Source: Pseudarthrobacter phenanthrenivorans
GTDB lineage: Bacteria; Actinomycetota; Actinomycetes; Actinomycetales; Micrococcaceae
Direction: 5' to 3'
NCBI RefSeq assembly: GCF_000813845.1
Contig: NZ_JWTB01000018.1
Location: forward strand, 1-58,232
Length of the DNA: 58,232 nt
The notes beneath the pieces are model-generated. The model was not told the origin of the DNA and did no database searches. It saw only the letters and a program-made list of their open reading frames with translations. This document shows positions 56,015 through 58,232 of this stretch, piece by piece. A program made the translations under genes and the position numbers. Positions within the stretch are counted from its first letter, which is position 1. Each line of letters begins with the position of its first letter.

Positions 56015-57270
56015 GGCGCGACGCTCTTCTGTAGCTCCTGCAGGTGGTCGCCCAGGACGCCCGTCACCGTGGGGTACGGGACGACGTCGGCCGGCCGGGC
56101 GGAGATGCTCATCATCACTGCCGCGGCGGCCGCAGCAACCACCAGGATTCCGAGCACCACGGCAAGCCAGATCCGCTGGCTCCGTGACAGGAGGGGCTTC
56201 CGGGCGGTGTTGGCGGCTGATGTTCGGGCCGGGTCGATGGATTCCGGTGCCGCTCCAGGTTCCGGGGCAGCCGGGGCTGGAGAGTCAGCATTTGAGTCCG
56301 GGGCTGCCGCTGCCTCCCGGACTTCCTCCACCGATTCCTCAGCAGTGATGGTGGGCGGATGGAAGGGCATCGCGGGCAGCACGCGGGTGGTCTCCGGCGC
56401 CAGTTCGCCCGGCGTTGAGGCTGGGGAGACCAGGGCCTGGCGCAGTGCCGTCTCGATGTCGGCGGCCGTCGGCCGCTCCAATGGTTCGATGGCTGTCATG
56501 GCACGGATGAGGTCCGCCCATTCGGAGGGCACGTCGTCGGGGATTTCCGGGGCGCGGTGCAGCCTGGCGACGGCGGACTCCACGGCGCTGCCCGGATACT
56601 CCACGGTGCCCTTGATGCACTCCAGCAGCACCAGTCCCAGGGAGTAGATGTCCGTCGCTGACGAGAGGGGCTTTCCCAGGGCCTGTTCCGGACTGAGATA
56701 GGCGGCCGTCCCCACCATGGTGCCCGTGGCCGTGAGCCGGGTGGAATCGACAATCCTGGCGATGCCAAAATCGGTTAGTTTGGGCCGCAACGGCTCACCC
56801 GGGCGGATTTGGACCAGGAGGATGTTCCCCGGCTTGATGTCGCGGTGGATGATTCCCAGGCCGTGCACGTAGGCCAGGGCGTCTGCGATTCCGGCGCCGA
56901 TGACGGACAACTCCTCCAACGGGACACGGCTGTGCCTGATGCGGCTGCGCAGGTCCTGGCCCTCCACGAGCTCCATGGTCAGGAACGGCCGTGGTTCATC
57001 CGGGATCCGGTCGTCGATGCCTGCGTCGAAAAGTGTCACCAGGCCGGGATGGTTCAGGGTGGCGAGAAGCTGGATTTCCGCTTCCTGCCGCTTGAGTTCC
57101 TCAGCGTCAGGAGCCTGCGGGGCGAACAATTTCAACGCAACGTCGCGGCCAAGGTTCTCATCGCGGGCGCAGTAGACGGATGACATTCCGCCCCGCCCAA
57201 TCACCTCACCTAAACGGTAGCGACCGCCGACAACTTCATTCTTGATGGAGCTAGGCGATTCCGCCACCAT
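56011..57270 (-). CDS. Membrane-anchored Ser/Thr protein kinase (PknB-like)
   Basis: A 419-residue Hanks-type kinase. Catalytic domain about 16-275: GRGGMSSVY loop, VALKLF (Lys), IIHRDIKPGNIL, DFGIAR and GTAAYLSPEQALG. An Ala/Pro-rich linker (about 285-365), one membrane helix (about 370-392, WLAVVLGILVVAAAAAAVMM) and only about 27 residues outside follow; there are no PASTA repeats. This fits kinases of the PknA type rather than PASTA-containing PknB. A TATAAT -10 lies 42 bases before the ATG on the minus strand. Confidence 0.92.
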   Translation of the reverse strand: MVAESPSSIKNEVVGGRYRLGEVIGRGGMSSVYCARDENLGRDVALKLFAPQAPDAEELKRQEAEIQLLATLNHPGLVTLFDAGIDDRIPDEPRPFLTMELVEGQDLRSRIRHSRVPLEELSVIGAGIADALAYVHGLGIIHRDIKPGNILLVQIRPGEPLRPKLTDFGIARIVDSTRLTATGTMVGTAAYLSPEQALGKPLSSATDIYSLGLVLLECIKGTVEYPGSAVESAVARLHRAPEIPDDVPSEWADLIRAMTAIEPLERPTAADIETALRQALVSPASTPGELAPETTRVLPAMPFHPPTITAEESVEEVREAAAAPDSNADSPAPAAPEPGAAPESIDPARTSAANTARKPLLSRSQRIWLAVVLGILVVAAAAAAVMMSISARPADVVPYPTVTGVLGDHLQELQKSVAP

Positions 57271-57311
57271 GACCGTTCCTCCCGGTGCTCTGCGGCACTG
57301 TCGTACCTCAA

Positions 57312-57317
57312 ATTATA
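57312..57317 (-). promoter_or_regulatory. -10 element of the kinase-lipoprotein unit
   Basis: A perfect TATAAT on the minus strand, 42 bases before ATG 57270. The -35 region is GC-rich and shows no consensus, so an activator or an extended -10 would be required. Confidence 0.45.
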
Positions 57318-57550
57318 CGGGCGCGACGGGGGAACCGGCGATTGACCGGCGCCTTTCCCGTAGCGGCAGGCCGACGGTCGGCGGTGAAAGCGGATACCTT
57401 CACCGCCGGACCATGGGCTACAAGGACATGTGTGCTGATGACATGTTTTGTATGGTTGCTTCGTCTCCGGGCTGGTGTCCTCCTTCCGTCAGCCCGCTGA
57501 GTGCTGCCGCTTCAGGCGCCTCGTTGCGGGCATTTCCTGTTGCGGTGAAG

Positions 57551-58231
57551 TCAGGACACTTTGCGCTTGCGGATTACCAGGAGCCCGGCCGCCAGGAGCA
57601 GCAGGGCCAGGGGAACCAGCGAACCGTCCCAGCCAGTGTTGGCGAGCGCGGTGTGGGCGGAGCCGGTGTTGGCAAGGGTGGAACGGCCACTGGCCGGGGT
57701 GCTGCGGGGTGCCGTGACGGTGCTGATTGCTCCGCTGACGGCTGTCGATCCTGCGGGTGCAGCTGAGACATCACCCGTAGTCCCGCTGCCGCCGGTCATG
57801 CCGGTGGAATCATTCCCAGCCGTGCCGCCGTTGCCGGCCGTGTTGCCGTCACCCGGAGTGCTGGTGCCGGGATCGAGGGTTCCGGTGTCACCGGTGGTGC
57901 CGTCACCCGGGGTGCCGGTGCCCGGACCTGTGGTGCCCGGATCGGTCGTGCCGGATGTCCCGGTGCCGCCGCCGAGACCGAGGTCGATGCCAAGGTCCAC
58001 GCCGGCACCAATGCCGCCGGTTCCGGAGGTACCCGTGCCGAGATCAGCACCGAGGTCTACGCCGGCATCAATTCCACCGGCGGTGTCACCGGTGGTGATG
58101 CCTCCAACCGCGAGGTCGAGGGCGGCATCAACAGTAGCGCCCAGTCCGGCGGTGTCGCCGGTGGTGACGCCGCCCAGCCCGAGGTTCACGGCTGCATCCG
58201 CGGCGAGGTCCGCCGTCGTGCCGTCCGTGAC
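57551..58231 (-). CDS. LAxTG-anchored Gly/Thr-rich surface protein (N-terminus outside window)
   Basis: The frame is open to the window edge, so the start is missing; at least 226 residues are visible. Most is low complexity: repeats of the type (G)V(D)LG(I/A)DLG and GGITTGDTAG, then Gly/Thr/Asp/Pro stretches. The C-terminus has the sorting signal LANTG, a hydrophobic helix (SLVPLALLLLAAGLLVI) and a basic RKRKVS tail. LAxTG is recognised by class E sortases of high-GC actinobacteria (established). A second LANTG occurs ten residues earlier. Anchored in the cell wall; role unknown. Confidence 0.8.
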   Translation of the reverse strand, partial: VTDGTTADLAADAAVNLGLGGVTTGDTAGLGATVDAALDLAVGGITTGDTAGGIDAGVDLGADLGTGTSGTGGIGAGVDLGIDLGLGGGTGTSGTTDPGTTGPGTGTPGDGTTGDTGTLDPGTSTPGDGNTAGNGGTAGNDSTGMTGGSGTTGDVSAAPAGSTAVSGAISTVTAPRSTPASGRSTLANTGSAHTALANTGWDGSLVPLALLLLAAGLLVIRKRKVS

Positions 58232-58232
58232 T

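Overview
The window reads as a chromosomal segment of a high-GC actinobacterium, most likely Micrococcaceae (Arthrobacter/Pseudarthrobacter-like). This is an inference from the strong G/C bias at third codon positions, frequent GTG/TTG starts, ATGA-type gene overlaps, a DevS/DevR-like sensor-regulator pair, a LAxTG sortase substrate, a monomeric NADP isocitrate dehydrogenase and the DUF6350-purN-purH neighbourhood. I see no prophage, integrase, transposase, CRISPR array, rRNA or tRNA.

Layout. 1-3409: the end of a metallophosphoesterase, a small membrane protein, a Tat-exported PhoD-type phosphatase and an SDR. 3428-10926: a GerMN lipoprotein, a CPBP protease, a methyltransferase and a P3B-type Mg2+ ATPase form one tight unit behind a perfect DosR-box-like palindrome. 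A DevS-like GAF histidine kinase follows, converging on a DevR-like regulator that has lost key DNA-contact residues. 11031-16812: small hypothetical genes, a membrane protein behind two more DosR-box-like sites, a hydrolase/TfoX pair, and an operon of lipoprotein, atypical NRAMP transporter and two PRC-barrel-like proteins. 17006-21711: cold-shock protein, a frameshifted double cupredoxin, gluconate kinase and permease, an SDR. 21715-28234: Excalibur lipoprotein, divergent MocR regulator and EamA exporter with overlapping starts, PaiB, RlmC, a frameshifted HAD phosphatase and an Lrp regulator.

28218-36417 is an amino-acid catabolic block: aldehyde dehydrogenase plus homoserine dehydrogenase (overlapping), divergent permease, two convergent IclR regulators, a cyclase-family hydrolase coupled to an unknown gene, and homocysteine S-methyltransferase. 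I infer uptake and oxidation of homoserine or a related compound. 36472-45444: DUF3846, a DHFR-like reductase, a PAS-GGDEF-EAL protein, a GlsB-type membrane protein, a HAD phosphatase, UDP-glucose dehydrogenase overlapping a GT4 glycosyltransferase, and a PRC-barrel/DUF2382 stress protein.

45810-58231: DUF6350 protein, purN and purH (purine synthesis) with an MFS transporter between them, a secreted trypsin-like protease whose 3' end overlaps a 61-codon ORF repeating the protease's own YWTxERM motif, isocitrate dehydrogenase, a Ser/Thr kinase overlapping a lipoprotein, and the C-terminal part of a Gly/Thr-rich cell-wall-anchored protein cut by the window edge.

The most interesting leads are the DevS/DevR-like regulon with a degenerate regulator, the homoserine-type catabolic block with an unknown coupled gene, the YWTxERM mini-protein, and the atypical NRAMP/PRC operon. 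Up to four candidate single-base frameshifts need checking against raw reads before being called biology.
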